Positions 32,199 through 41,392 of a stretch of DNA of 64,000 bases are shown here, piece by piece. The DNA comes from Domibacillus robiginosus. GTDB taxonomy: Bacteria > Bacillota > Bacilli > Bacillales > Domibacillaceae. Both the position numbers and the translations under genes were made by a program. Position 1 is the stretch's first letter. Each line of letters starts with the position of its first letter. Under the pieces are notes generated by a model. It saw nothing but the letters and a program-made list of their open reading frames with translations. It did not search any database and was not told the origin of the DNA. The stretch lies in the NCBI RefSeq assembly GCF_000966195.1, contig NZ_LAHL01000010.1, positions 1 through 64,000 on the forward strand, written 5' to 3'.

Positions 32199-32237
32199 GA
32201 AAACCCGCTTTACATTAAGTGTGTAAAGCGGGTTTTC
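32199..32237. terminator. orphan strong terminator
   Basis: Perfect 16-bp arms GAAAACCCGCTTTACA and TGTAAAGCGGGTTTTC with a 7-nt loop. No gene ends here, so the gene it served has probably been lost. Confidence 0.7.
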
Positions 32238-32725
32238 ATACAGCTTTTTTTGTCGTCAGCTTCTCCATACTGTCTGTTTATTTGGAGCGGAAGGGTATCC
32301 AGAAGCTTTTATCCCATGTTTCGATAGATCGATCTGTCTGCAATAGCTCTTACAGTCGCATCCATTTTGGTGATCGTCTGTTTCATTAAATAACCAGTTC
32401 TTTTTTGACCAAGTACATAGGACTCCTGGCTGATCATGGCCGTCAGCTGGATTAAAATAAAATGGCTGGTTTTCTGCAATTTGAAAGATACTTCGCCATA
32501 TAACTATCCCAGCTTTTTACTGTCTGCCCAATGAATTTAAGCTTTCTCTTAGCAAAAAACATTACAAACAAAAAAGAAATCGCTTTCAATTTTGAGTATT
32601 TAAAAATAAAAGCTAAAAGTACAATTGAAGATCATCCTCAATTATATTTACTTATTGTGTCCTTCTAAAAAAGATGATCTCCAATGGAAAAACCAGCTCT
32701 TTTCCATATTCATCTGAAAAGAACT

Positions 32726-33490
32726 TTATCTCGTGTCTTTGTTTAAAATATCTGTCGCATTTACCTTTGAAACAAATCCCAGCTCCCGCCAGGCAGCTTC
32801 TGTAGACCATGGCTTCCCAGGATTATCTGAAACACCGTAGTAAGTACCATATTTTACAGTTGACTGAAGCGCTAAATCAAAAAGCTGGATTGTATCTTCA
32901 TGAGACAACAGGGTACGATGCAGACGGTCATCTTCTTGTACAGCCTGCTGTTCGTCAGGATGAACACTGCCGATCCGCAAGTTAACGATAGAAAGATCAT
33001 GTTTTGATTCCTGAGCCAATATATGTCCAATATTTTCAGAGGCCAGCTTTAAAACCCCGTAAAGCCCCCGGGAATATGGATAATCATCCGTTTGGATTTC
33101 TCTGCCCAAAGAGGAAACTCCATTATTCTCGTAATAGTCAGTTGTGTGGTTACTGCTGGCGAAAACAACTTTAGGGATCCCTAATTCGATCGCTGCACGA
33201 AAAGCATAAAAGGAAGCCATAAAATGAATGTTGAGCATTTTATGAAATTCCTGGATATCTTCCAGATCATTTTCTGTTTTGATGGTCAGTAAGTTAACAA
33301 GAGCCGCTGAATCTTTCGGAATACTGGTCAAAAGTGATTCATAATCGGTGGCATCCACTTCTATAAATTGGTCTGCTTCTTCTGGAGCGGTTTGGTCGAG
33401 AATAACGATATTATATTTGCTGTTTAATCCTCTGTATAAAATTGTTCCGATCGTACCGGCTCCTCCTATAATCGATACTTTCTTTTTCAT
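32726..33490 (-). CDS. NAD-dependent epimerase/dehydrogenase (extended SDR)
   Basis: A 254-residue short-chain dehydrogenase/reductase of the extended type. The cofactor motif GGAGTIG is at residues 9-15, ASSNHTTDYYE follows the fourth strand, and the catalytic YGVLKLASEN pair Tyr...Lys is at about residues 144-148. The sequence resembles uronate dehydrogenase-like proteins more than sugar-nucleotide epimerases. The substrate is unknown. GGAGG precedes the ATG. It is a single-gene unit; its neighbours do not point to a pathway. Confidence 0.82.
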   Translation of the reverse strand: MKKKVSIIGGAGTIGTILYRGLNSKYNIVILDQTAPEEADQFIEVDATDYESLLTSIPKDSAALVNLLTIKTENDLEDIQEFHKMLNIHFMASFYAFRAAIELGIPKVVFASSNHTTDYYENNGVSSLGREIQTDDYPYSRGLYGVLKLASENIGHILAQESKHDLSIVNLRIGSVHPDEQQAVQEDDRLHRTLLSHEDTIQLFDLALQSTVKYGTYYGVSDNPGKPWSTEAAWRELGFVSKVNATDILNKDTR

Positions 33491-33614
33491 GGCAGGTCCT
33501 CCAGTAGGTATGTTTATTTGTACATATAAAAGCAGCTATGTTTGCTAAAGGCTTCGCCATTTCAATATACCCCTCCTTATACAAAATATACCTTTTGATA
33601 AAGGATCATTATGT

Positions 33615-33659
33615 AAAAAAAGAAGCTGATGAAGGGTCCAGCCTTTATCAGCTTCTTTT
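33615..33659 (-). terminator. terminator of the 33707 gene
   Basis: Perfect 13-bp arms AAAAGAAGCTGAT and ATCAGCTTCTTTT (33618-33630, 33647-33659) with further T on the minus strand. Confidence 0.9.
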
Positions 33660-33706
33660 AAAAAATAATTGAAAACCCTCTTGTTGTATGCAAAAAAATG
33701 CTGGAT

Positions 33707-34267
33707 TCAGCTTGTCATGTCACTTTGATTGTAACCACGTTCCTGGAGAAATTCCTTTAAGAAGGATTCGGAAATCTTTCCAGGAAGTGTTTCTTTGATA
33801 GCTTTCTCTACACTCTCTATGGGACTGCCAGCCTGATAAAGAAAATGACCGTTTCCTTTTACCTCGGGAAGCAGCAGCTTAATCCAGGAAGCTAGCTTTG
33901 ACGCTTCATCAATTCTTTTTTCTCTTAATATGGCAGCCAGTCTTCTATCTGCTTTCATTTCTTTCAGCAGCTGATAAGGAGAAATCCAGCCCTTTTCGAA
34001 AGCCTTCTGGAAGTATTTTGTAATGATTTTTCGGTCACTGATTCTGATAATGAGCTTCTCAGCGAGGATAATGTTGTCTTCACCCCATTCGACAAATTGG
34101 CTGGATGTTTCAATTGCTTGATTGATTTCACTTATCGAGCCGATTTGTTTTGAAAGTTCCTGTTTGGAACAAATGCCGTTTTCGTGATTATCATGAATAT
34201 ATGAAGTAATTTGTTTTTCTATATTATTATGTCCACGTACATGATTGGTTTGATGGTTCGATTCGCT
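33707..34267 (-). CDS. hypothetical protein, 186 residues
   Basis: A soluble, charged, mostly helical protein with no signal or membrane segment. Segments include IISYF-like KIITKYFQKAFEKGWISPYQ and LPGKISESFLKEFLQERGYN. The GTG at 34267 is chosen because AAAGGAGAGG ends 8 nt upstream, within the longer frame that could start at 34342. It has its own terminator and no obvious partner gene. No family is recognised and no function is proposed. Confidence 0.6.
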   Translation of the reverse strand, partial: SESNHQTNHVRGHNNIEKQITSYIHDNHENGICSKQELSKQIGSISEINQAIETSSQFVEWGEDNIILAEKLIIRISDRKIITKYFQKAFEKGWISPYQLLKEMKADRRLAAILREKRIDEASKLASWIKLLLPEVKGNGHFLYQAGSPIESVEKAIKETLPGKISESFLKEFLQERGYNQSDMTS

Positions 34268-34470
34268 CACAAAATCCTCTCCTTTTATTGACTGGTCGCT
34301 CCTCTCAGAGATTCTGTCACTGTATAATGTTTTGTACCCCAAAGTATAGATAAATAGCCAGCGAGGGAATCTTCAAACTTCTTCAGTTTTAACCCATACT
34401 TATTCGGCGAAGTTTTCCGCCCTTAAATATTCTCTTCCCTTTTTAATTCTTATAAAAGCTGTTTTACAGC

Positions 34471-34528
34471 AAAAAAGCCGGAGCCTCTGCAGAAACGTTA
34501 CGTTATCTGTCAGATCTCCAGGCTCTTT
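34471..34528 (-). terminator. probable hpaB terminator
   Basis: GAGCCT (34481-34486) and AGGCTC (34520-34525) form the stem base with a roughly 33-nt loop, followed by six T on the minus strand. It lies about 90 bp after the hpaB stop. Confidence 0.5.
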
Positions 34529-34619
34529 AAAATACATTTATCATTTACTTTCACAGGTTCTTTTCAAAAAATATTTTTACTGATGGATCCTTTCTTTCTA
34601 CCCATGCTCTTCATTACAC

Positions 34620-36059
34620 CTACTCTTTTTGCAAAAAGTTTTTTACCCGGTCGACATATGGCTTTTTATCGTAAGAGAAATATAAGTGACTGGAAAGTTT
34701 AATGGGGTCTCCGAAGAAAAAACGTTCATACAGCGTTTCTCTTGTACCAAATGAACTCATCGTTAAATCCCATGCTAAGCGGAAAAGTTTAACCCGATCT
34801 TCCGCACTGGCCGATTTAGCCTGCAGGTATTGATCTAAATCTTTTCTAATACTGGACTGAAAGGCTTTTTCGGTTGGAATGGTCATTAATCCGCTTGCGC
34901 CTAACAGCTGAATGATTTCACTGAACCGCGGATAAATACGAGGGAAAAAATGAACCGCAATTTGCAAAGTTGTTTGATCTGGCCGCATAAATCCCCATTC
35001 GTCAATTTGAGCTTCCGCTTCTGACTTCATCACTAAAGCCTTCATTGTTTCCAGGGCGGTAATAATTTCAGACGCTTTTTCCTGAACATGCTGGTATTCG
35101 GTAATATTGATCGTTTCAATAATAGATTGGACAATCCCTAATATAAATTCTGTTTTCACAATTTGCCTCGAAACTACTTGATGGAGCGTAAAGGGCAAAA
35201 CGGAGCTGGATGGCATAAAGCGGTTCGATACTTCGATATTATGATAATAAAAAACACGCTCCCATGGAACCACTACATGATCAAATACCACAATCGTATC
35301 CATTTCTTCAAACCTTGAGCTGAGCGGGTAGTTAAAGGAAGAGTCTCCTTCTACAAATGAGCCTCTGCAGATAAATGTAAGACCGTCACTGTTGCTGGGA
35401 ATCGAAAAAGCAAAGCTTTTGGCTTTCTCCTGAACTCCTCCTGCTGAATAAACAACAATTTCATCCGTTATTCCGCCCTGTGTAGCCAGAAGCCGCGCAC
35501 CTTTTATAATGAGCCCTTCGCTGTTTGTTCCTACAATTCTTGCAGCAATCGGCTCATCCGTGTCTTCAAAGTAAAATTTCGCCCGGTTCACCTGCGGATC
35601 GATGAATGTATGCGTCATTGACAGGTCATTTTCACGTGCATATTCATAGAATTTTAATAAGCGCTTTGGAAAGCAGTTTTCTTTTCCAGTTAACCAATTG
35701 GACGAAGCGGCAAATGCCATCAGCATTGTATTCATATAATCCGGGCTTCTGCCCATCATACCATTGTTTGATAGAGCCCACTGCTGGGCCATAGCCCGTC
35801 TTTTTGTTAGATCTTCTTTCGTTTTAGGCTGCAAATAAGACAGTCCAACCGGGGCACCGGTTAACGGTGATGAGTAAGTCATAGCCTTTTTAAGGCCGCT
35901 ATTATGCTGCAAATCATAAAGAGCTGCCTGACTTTTCATCACTCCTTTAAATGCCGGATGCTCAGAAATTTTTCCCATTATAGGCACTCCATCTACCCAA
36001 ACATTCGTTTTTAATCGGTCAATTCGCTCGATGTAACGTTTACCAGTAATCGCTGGCAT
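34620..36059 (-). CDS. hpaB: 4-hydroxyphenylacetate 3-monooxygenase, oxygenase component
   Basis: The 479-residue HpaB-type oxygenase uses FADH2 and oxygen to hydroxylate 4-hydroxyphenylacetate or a similar phenol. Family features: GKRYIERIDRLKTNVWVDG at the N-terminus, MMGRSPDYMNTMLMAFAAS, THTFIDPQVNR (flavin region), and FDHVVVPWERVFYYHN. It matches B. subtilis YoaI in length. The FAD reductase partner (HpaC) and the ring-cleavage genes are not nearby, so it depends on another reductase and its true substrate is open. The ATG at 36059 has TAGGAG 7 nt upstream. Confidence 0.88.
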   Translation of the reverse strand: MPAITGKRYIERIDRLKTNVWVDGVPIMGKISEHPAFKGVMKSQAALYDLQHNSGLKKAMTYSSPLTGAPVGLSYLQPKTKEDLTKRRAMAQQWALSNNGMMGRSPDYMNTMLMAFAASSNWLTGKENCFPKRLLKFYEYARENDLSMTHTFIDPQVNRAKFYFEDTDEPIAARIVGTNSEGLIIKGARLLATQGGITDEIVVYSAGGVQEKAKSFAFSIPSNSDGLTFICRGSFVEGDSSFNYPLSSRFEEMDTIVVFDHVVVPWERVFYYHNIEVSNRFMPSSSVLPFTLHQVVSRQIVKTEFILGIVQSIIETINITEYQHVQEKASEIITALETMKALVMKSEAEAQIDEWGFMRPDQTTLQIAVHFFPRIYPRFSEIIQLLGASGLMTIPTEKAFQSSIRKDLDQYLQAKSASAEDRVKLFRLAWDLTMSSFGTRETLYERFFFGDPIKLSSHLYFSYDKKPYVDRVKNFLQKE

Positions 36060-36339
36060 AAGCACACTCCTACTTGTTTAATGGTGGGTGTAACTGTACC
36101 GTTTTTTAAACATATTAAATGGTTTCTTCATTAATACGGCACAGAAGCTTATCCTATTACAACGAACAGCATGCAAAATGGAGCTGAACTCGCTTACTTT
36201 CTTGTTTTACTCTTCTAAACTCTTATTGATTAAATATTATTTTCGATCATCCATAAATCGAATCCAGTTGAGCCGAATGTCTTCGCGGTTACACTTATTT
36301 CAGATACACCAGCATTCATAATAAATCGCAGGTTTTGTT

Positions 36340-36771
36340 TTACAATTTCGTCCATTCCATTAAAAATTCTTTTTCTCCCGTTGATTCATCCAGAAGTTCC
36401 TTTTTCGCTATAAAACCATTTTTCAAATAAAATTGAAAAGCTTGCTTGTTTTTTTGATACACTTTCAACTGGATTGTTTCCTTTTGCTCTTTTACAAAAC
36501 GTAACAATTCTTCTCCATATCCATTGCCCTGGTGGCTGTGATCAATAAATAGAGCAGCCAAATAACTGTCAACCATTGAAATAAACCCCACAATTTCTGT
36601 TTCGTCGGCGATTACATACGTTTCAGACAGAGGAAGATATTTCTCTTTCATGTCGTTTCGCTGTGACTTCCAGTAGGTCTCATCAATAAAATCATGTGCA
36701 ATCAGTGAACCTTCATACCAGATTTTTACTAGATCCTCTATTTCATTTTCTTTCTTTAGCCTGATATTCAT
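36340..36771 (-). CDS. GNAT-family N-acetyltransferase
   Basis: A 143-residue GNAT protein. The acetyl-CoA-binding motif A is ALFIDHSHQGNGYGEELLRFV (about 91-111, with Q-G-N-G-Y-G), and motif B is NKQAFQFYLKNGF (about 117-129). It resembles the YjaB group. The substrate is unknown. GGAGG precedes the start. The 280 bp between it and hpaB holds no gene. Confidence 0.85.
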   Translation of the reverse strand: MNIRLKKENEIEDLVKIWYEGSLIAHDFIDETYWKSQRNDMKEKYLPLSETYVIADETEIVGFISMVDSYLAALFIDHSHQGNGYGEELLRFVKEQKETIQLKVYQKNKQAFQFYLKNGFIAKKELLDESTGEKEFLMEWTKL

Positions 36772-36944
36772 CCGATTTCCTCCGTTATCTTCATGAGCTT
36801 CTTTCGTTTAAGATACCTAAAAAACGGTGCACCTTCATTCTATTCAGCGCGTATTCTGTTGCTTTTACTTCTGTAAAGCGTCAACCCGATAACCTAAAAG
36901 TTACCGAGTTTCACAACTCCTGATTTTCTTATAGTAAGATGCAG

Positions 36945-37257
36945 TCACTCTGAAAGCCGGGTTGCAGCACATAAAATCCCTGGATAGCTTATTGGCTTTT
37001 TCTCCGCACTCCACCAGCACACGGCATAAACCCGCCAGCCTAATAAAAGTTTGTCATAGGTTAATCTGACAATTTCTAATCCATATGCTTCAGCTTCTCC
37101 TAGCAGCGCTTTAACTAAACGGACCCCTATGCCTTGTTTTTGATATGCTGGGTGTATGAGTACATCTTCCATGTATCCGTGCTGAAAAACCTGTATCCGC
37201 AATGTATCCAAAGGCCATTAACTTCCTATTCTTATCCCAGAGTCCCTTCTGTCCCAT
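36945..37257 (-). pseudogene. GNAT-family N-acetyltransferase, frameshifted remnant
   Basis: The minus strand shows GNAT motif A (VLIHPAYQKQGIGVRLVKAL) in one frame, while the preceding piece KLMAFGYIADTGF is in another, with the break near 37185. After RLTYDKLLLG the C-terminal part again leaves the expected GF-YxxCGF pattern, so a second frameshift near 37035 is likely. The N-terminal 30-40 residues are missing too. The gene is therefore broken at least twice. Confidence 0.7.
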
Positions 37258-37396
37258 CCATTTAACTCCCTTACCTCTGGTACTCACTTCCTTACAGGTG
37301 CTAATAAAGTGAATATTTCTATGCTTTGATTGAATAGTCCTTTGTTTAAATGCGACCAGGGAACGGCATCTGTCTATTTCGGCTTTTACTATAAAT

Positions 37397-37436
37397 AAAA
37401 CAGCGCTGGCCCTCTTTCCGAGTGTCAGCGCTGTTT
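37397..37436 (-). terminator. methyltransferase gene terminator
   Basis: Arms AAACAGCGCTG and CAGCGCTGTTT, the latter overlapping the end of the coding sequence, followed by T on the minus strand. Confidence 0.85.
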
Positions 37437-38144
37437 CAAATCTATCTTTATCTTACTTTTTTGAATTTTCATCATTGCATTAGCGTTTTTTTGAAATTCA
37501 TAAGGTACTGCAATTTCTTCCACGCGGTACCCTTTTTCCCGTAATCCCGAAATGATTTTATCCAAATGCTCATACCGATTTCCGGACAAATCAACGAGCG
37601 GAAAAAAGCGGATTTCTTTCCGAGCAACTCGAAGCAATTCTTCGATTACATCAAGGTGAAACGACAGATCCAGCCGGTCACCATATGTAAATAAAAAATG
37701 AGCAGAAAGAATAAGATCAAATTCGTCGTCTTCAAACGAAAGAACTGGCAATTCAACTGGAATATAGCGTTCCGGTTCCGTCTTCATACTGGCTGTGCAC
37801 TCATCAAGAGCTCGTTTTCGATGTCGGATAAGGTCATCGATATCACGAAAATAGTGGAACACATAATCTTGTTCGGCTTTCTTCATGCCTTCTGCCACAT
37901 GTTTAATATCCTTCTTCCCTTTGCCGGCAAGTGCATCAGTCGGGTGATAATACGCAATATCACAGGCTGTGACGTCCAGTCCTTTTTGACATCCGATGGC
38001 TGTAAAGGAACAGGAGCCTGCCGGGCAGTCTAGCACTTTTTGTCCCTGCAGCTCTTCTATGGAAAGATCAAACATGGCCATATACTCTTCAAATGTCCGT
38101 CCAATAAATACAATTCGCTTCAAGTCCAGCCCTGATTTTGTCAC
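37425..38144 (-). CDS. SAM-dependent methyltransferase-like protein
   Basis: A 239-residue class I methyltransferase-like protein. Motif I is KVLDCPAGSCSFTAIG (about 36-51), the acidic residue after strand 2 is in DVTACDIAYY, and FDLILSAHFLFTYGD is the motif near strand 4. The substrate is unknown. A GTG start at 38144 with GGGG 8 nt upstream is preferred over the ATG at 38174, which has no ribosome binding site. It follows trpB by 76 bp in the same direction and may be partly cotranscribed. Confidence 0.78.
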   Translation of the reverse strand: MTKSGLDLKRIVFIGRTFEEYMAMFDLSIEELQGQKVLDCPAGSCSFTAIGCQKGLDVTACDIAYYHPTDALAGKGKKDIKHVAEGMKKAEQDYVFHYFRDIDDLIRHRKRALDECTASMKTEPERYIPVELPVLSFEDDEFDLILSAHFLFTYGDRLDLSFHLDVIEELLRVARKEIRFFPLVDLSGNRYEHLDKIISGLREKGYRVEEIAVPYEFQKNANAMMKIQKSKIKIDLKQR

Positions 38145-38220
38145 CGGATTTTCCCCTTTTCCTTTATCCCGCATTCGGCACTTTTCGTTTCAGCTTTGTC
38201 ATCTATATAGAGCGTAAAAT

Positions 38221-39387
38221 TTATTGGTTACTGAGCATGTCAAACACCTGCTCCACGTCTTTATCGCCTCGTCCGGAAATATTGACAATCACACTTTCTT
38301 CTTGCGGCAATGTCGGTGCCAGCTTCATCACATATGCAACTGCATGCGCACTTTCAAGAGCCGGGATAATGCCTTCTGATTTAGATAAATGCAAAAAGGC
38401 TTCTAACACTTCTTCCTTAGTGACCGCTACATAATCGGCTCGGCCTTCTTCTTTCAAGTAGCTGTGTTCAGGGCCGCTTCCAGGATAATCAAGTCCAGCC
38501 GCGATAGAATAGGTCGGCATCGGATTTCCTTCCTCATCCTGCAGCACCAGGCATTTAAAGCCGTGCAGCGTTCCTGCTGTGCCTTTCGTTAACGTAGCTG
38601 CTTCACTTGGTTCCACGCCGATTAAGCGGACATGTTCATCAGATAGGTATTCTGCAAAGGAGCCGATGGCATTGCTTCCTCCACCAATACACGCAATGAC
38701 CGCATAAGGCAGGCGCCCTTCTTTTTGAAAAATTTGTTTCCGGCTTTCTTTACTGATAACTGACTGAAAATGCCGCACCATCATCGGGAATGGATGTGGT
38801 CCTACAGCGGAGCCGAGTAGATAAAATGTATGATCATAGTTTTGGACCAGATCAGCAAATGCTTCATCCACCGCGTCTTTTAAACGCCCCTGTCCTTTTG
38901 AGACAGCCACCACTTTAGCGCCTAACAACTCCATTCGAAACACATTTAACGCCTGCCGTTTTGTGTCTTCCGCCCCCATATAAATCACGCATTCCATCCC
39001 GAACATAGCACAAACCGTAGCCGTTGCCACACCGTGCTGCCCCGCTCCCGTTTCCGCGATAACCCGCTTGGCGCCCATTCGCTTAGCCAGCAGGATTTGT
39101 CCAAGCACATTATTGATTTTATGGGAGCCGGTATGATTTAAATCTTCACGCTTCAAATAAATTTTGGCGCCGCCTAATTCCTTCGTCAGCCGCTCCGCAT
39201 AATAAAGAGGACTTTCACGCCCGACAAATTCTTCTAAATACTCTGTAAATTCTTTTTGGAATTCGGGATCATCTTTATAGGTGTAGAATGCTTTTTCGAG
39301 TCTGTCCAGCACGGCCTGAAGATTTTCTGGTACAAAGCTGCCTCCAAATTCTCCGAAATATCCTTTTTTCACTTCTGATCCATTCAT
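38221..39387 (-). CDS. trpB: tryptophan synthase beta subunit, stand-alone
   Basis: A 388-residue TrpB that joins indole and serine to make tryptophan. Lys90 in [10 protein letters not shown] holds [13 protein letters not shown] (about 230) binds the phosphate, and [13 protein letters not shown] carries the catalytic Glu. It is of the TrpB1 type by length and motifs. No trpA or other trp gene lies next to it. The 5' leader is a tryptophan-specific T-box, so expression should rise when tRNA-Trp is uncharged. The ATG at 39387 has GGAG 8 nt upstream; the GTG at 39396 is too close. It could be a spare copy or an indole-salvage enzyme. Confidence 0.92.
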   Translation of the reverse strand: MNGSEVKKGYFGEFGGSFVPENLQAVLDRLEKAFYTYKDDPEFQKEFTEYLEEFVGRESPLYYAERLTKELGGAKIYLKREDLNHTGSHKINNVLGQILLAKRMGAKRVIAETGAGQHGVATATVCAMFGMECVIYMGAEDTKRQALNVFRMELLGAKVVAVSKGQGRLKDAVDEAFADLVQNYDHTFYLLGSAVGPHPFPMMVRHFQSVISKESRKQIFQKEGRLPYAVIACIGGGSNAIGSFAEYLSDEHVRLIGVEPSEAATLTKGTAGTLHGFKCLVLQDEEGNPMPTYSIAAGLDYPGSGPEHSYLKEEGRADYVAVTKEEVLEAFLHLSKSEGIIPALESAHAVAYVMKLAPTLPQEESVIVNISGRGDKDVEQVFDMLSNQ

Positions 39388-39420
39388 TACAAACACTCCT
39401 TTATTCGAATTTTAAGTATA

Positions 39421-39690
39421 AAAAAAGGGCTTCTCATCCTATAAAAAAGGACGAGAAACCCGTGGTGCCACCTTTGTTCGTTTATTTATAAACGCGCTCG
39501 ATGTACAGAAACCAGCAAGACTGGCTCGATACATAGTCTCTTTTATCGGCGAGACGCTCCGCCCCGGCCTACTCTTGTTCAGCCAGGGTGCTCAGAAGCC
39601 CATTCAACAAAATTTCCACGCTGATTTCCACCACCCATCAGCTCTCTGAAGTGTCCGTTTTGCTTACTTTTCTTCGTCATCGCAGCGAAT
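39421..39690 (-). promoter_or_regulatory. T-box leader, tryptophan specifier
   Basis: The minus strand shows a full T-box leader between about 39690 and the trpB gene. The T-box core AAGGTGGCACCACGG lies at 39461-39475. It is followed by the terminator GGGTTTCTCGTCC / GGATGAGAAGCCC with seven T (39421-39463). In stem I, the context GTTGAATGGGC places the codon TGG (Trp) at 39600-39602 as specifier, which agrees with the gene controlled. Confidence 0.9.
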
Positions 39691-39767
39691 ATTTACAAGT
39701 GTTTTCCATTTGTTAATTTCTATCATTCTATTATAAACCGAAGAAAGGGTCAAATACTTTTTGCTTT

Positions 39768-41264
39768 TCATTGGCTGGAATTTTTCTTTTTCCACGTAAA
39801 GGTTACCGCGCTTTGAGAGGGCAGTGTATAAGTAAATGACTTTTCTCCGTCTTTTACTCGGAATTGCTGCTTCTCTTTACTTGGATTAGACGCAATCAAA
39901 ACAGTAGAGCCCTCCGGATTTTGATAAGCGACGGTTTCGACCGCTCCCTTATACGTATCCGAACCAATGCGGACCGCGCCCGGCTCTACAAATTTGCTGG
40001 CATGCCCGAGCACATAATATTCAACGTTTTTCGTTACCTTCCTGGTTTGCTGGTTGATAGTGACAACCCCGCGGCACTCCTGGCATCCTCCATTTGCCGG
40101 GCCGCTGTTTTCATCCAGCGCCATGTTCCACATCAGCACACTTTTTGCCCGATTTCTCGGACTTTCGATCATTAAATGGCTCATTTGCCAGCTCAAATTC
40201 TCACCGAAATCCCGGCTCCACTTTCCGCCGCTGCATTCGCTCACATGCAGGTTTTTATCTGGAAAAAGGGCATGTACCTCGCTCATGGCATCCGGGCTGC
40301 CTTCATAACAATGAAACGCTGCGCCCTCTGTATAGCGGTTTGCTTTTTCATTGCTAAATAGGGAAGACGTATACGCTAAAGCCTCCTTCCAATTATGATC
40401 GTACGCAATAATGTTCGTGTCAATCCCGTTCGCTTCAAAAGCCGGCCCCAGGTACTCACCAATAAAGGCCGCCTGCTCTTCTGCTCCCATGCTCATCGTT
40501 GGATAATCCGGAGATGTATGGCCCGGTTCGTTTTGAACCGTTATACTGTCGATCGGAATTCCAATTTGTGCATACGCTTGAATATAGCGGACAAAGTATT
40601 CTGCATATGCCCGATAGATGTTTTCGTCCGTATAATCCAAATACCAGCCATTGTGTGTACGTTCACCATATTTCATCCAGGGCGGGGCTGTCCAGGGTGT
40701 TCCCATAATAGTTAATTGGTGCTGCTTAGCTAAAATCGATTGCAGCACGGCCGTTACATCCCCATCTTTTTCGATTGAAAAATGGTTCAGAGAAAAGTCC
40801 TGTTCTCCATTTGTATCGTCATACGTATAAGTGCTTGGGTTTCCCTGTTCATCTACAGAAAAATCAGATGATCCAATTGTATGGCGAATGTGCGTAAGAT
40901 GGATTCCCTTATTCGTAAATAAGTCTTCTAATAGCGCTTCTCTCGCTTCTTGGTCCAATTTCTGATTGATTAAATAAGCGGATGATCCCGTCAGTGCCGC
41001 CCCAAACCCGTCCATCGTCTGGTATGTTTTTCGTCGGTCAATCGCAATGAGCCGCTCATTTGATTTTTCTGCAGCTGAAAAAGAAAACGGCGGCTGTTTT
41101 GTTAATAAGCTTGTTTGATCACCTGTTGTCAGCCAGGCAGAAACCGTCGCTCCTGTTTCCTCTTTCTGCTGGTTTTTTTCAGTCGATCCCCATCGAACAA
41201 ACAAAACGACCAGCAGCACACCGATGAGTAAGATGAAAAGCGCTCTTTTTTGATACTGATCCAT
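39768..41264 (-). CDS. membrane-anchored GH30 glycosidase
   Basis: A 498-residue glycoside hydrolase of family 30 (glucosylceramidase/beta-1,6-glucanase group). An N-terminal membrane anchor (residues 8-24) holds the catalytic part outside the cell. The acid/base is Glu246 in VQNEPGH and the nucleophile Glu343 in VSECSGG; TPWTAPPWMKYG is also conserved. A C-terminal beta-sandwich typical of GH30 ends the protein. It lies 129 bp downstream of the GH3 beta-glucosidase gene, so the two probably degrade the same beta-glucan. A GGAGGTG site precedes the ATG. Confidence 0.88.
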   Translation of the reverse strand: MDQYQKRALFILLIGVLLVVLFVRWGSTEKNQQKEETGATVSAWLTTGDQTSLLTKQPPFSFSAAEKSNERLIAIDRRKTYQTMDGFGAALTGSSAYLINQKLDQEAREALLEDLFTNKGIHLTHIRHTIGSSDFSVDEQGNPSTYTYDDTNGEQDFSLNHFSIEKDGDVTAVLQSILAKQHQLTIMGTPWTAPPWMKYGERTHNGWYLDYTDENIYRAYAEYFVRYIQAYAQIGIPIDSITVQNEPGHTSPDYPTMSMGAEEQAAFIGEYLGPAFEANGIDTNIIAYDHNWKEALAYTSSLFSNEKANRYTEGAAFHCYEGSPDAMSEVHALFPDKNLHVSECSGGKWSRDFGENLSWQMSHLMIESPRNRAKSVLMWNMALDENSGPANGGCQECRGVVTINQQTRKVTKNVEYYVLGHASKFVEPGAVRIGSDTYKGAVETVAYQNPEGSTVLIASNPSKEKQQFRVKDGEKSFTYTLPSQSAVTFTWKKKNSSQ

Positions 41265-41281
41265 TTCTCTTCACCTCCTAG

Positions 41282-41317
41282 AAAAATTCCCCACCCGGTG
41301 GTATCCGGTGTGGGGAA
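41282..41317 (-). terminator. terminator between the GH3 and GH30 genes
   Basis: TTCCCCACcCGG (41287-41298) pairs with CCGGtGTGGGGAA (41305-41317), followed by five T on the minus strand. It would reduce read-through from GH3 into GH30. Confidence 0.75.
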
Positions 41318-41392
41318 AAGGGAATCAGCATTCATCGTTCATTGGATGAACGCACACTTTTATAATGTTCTTTTTCTATTTTACTGCGTCGC

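Larger units (their letters stand above)
31287..32725. other. gene-poor region with decayed sequence and repeats
   Basis: About 1.4 kb without a credible intact gene. Protein-like scraps are present on the minus strand, e.g. 32300-32480 (LTAMISQESYVLGQKRTGYL, then MKQTITKMDATVRAIADRSI), but none has a start and a family match. The repeats at 31726-31888 and 32062-32164 and the orphan terminator at 32199-32237 lie here. This looks like a site of past insertions and deletions. Confidence 0.5.
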
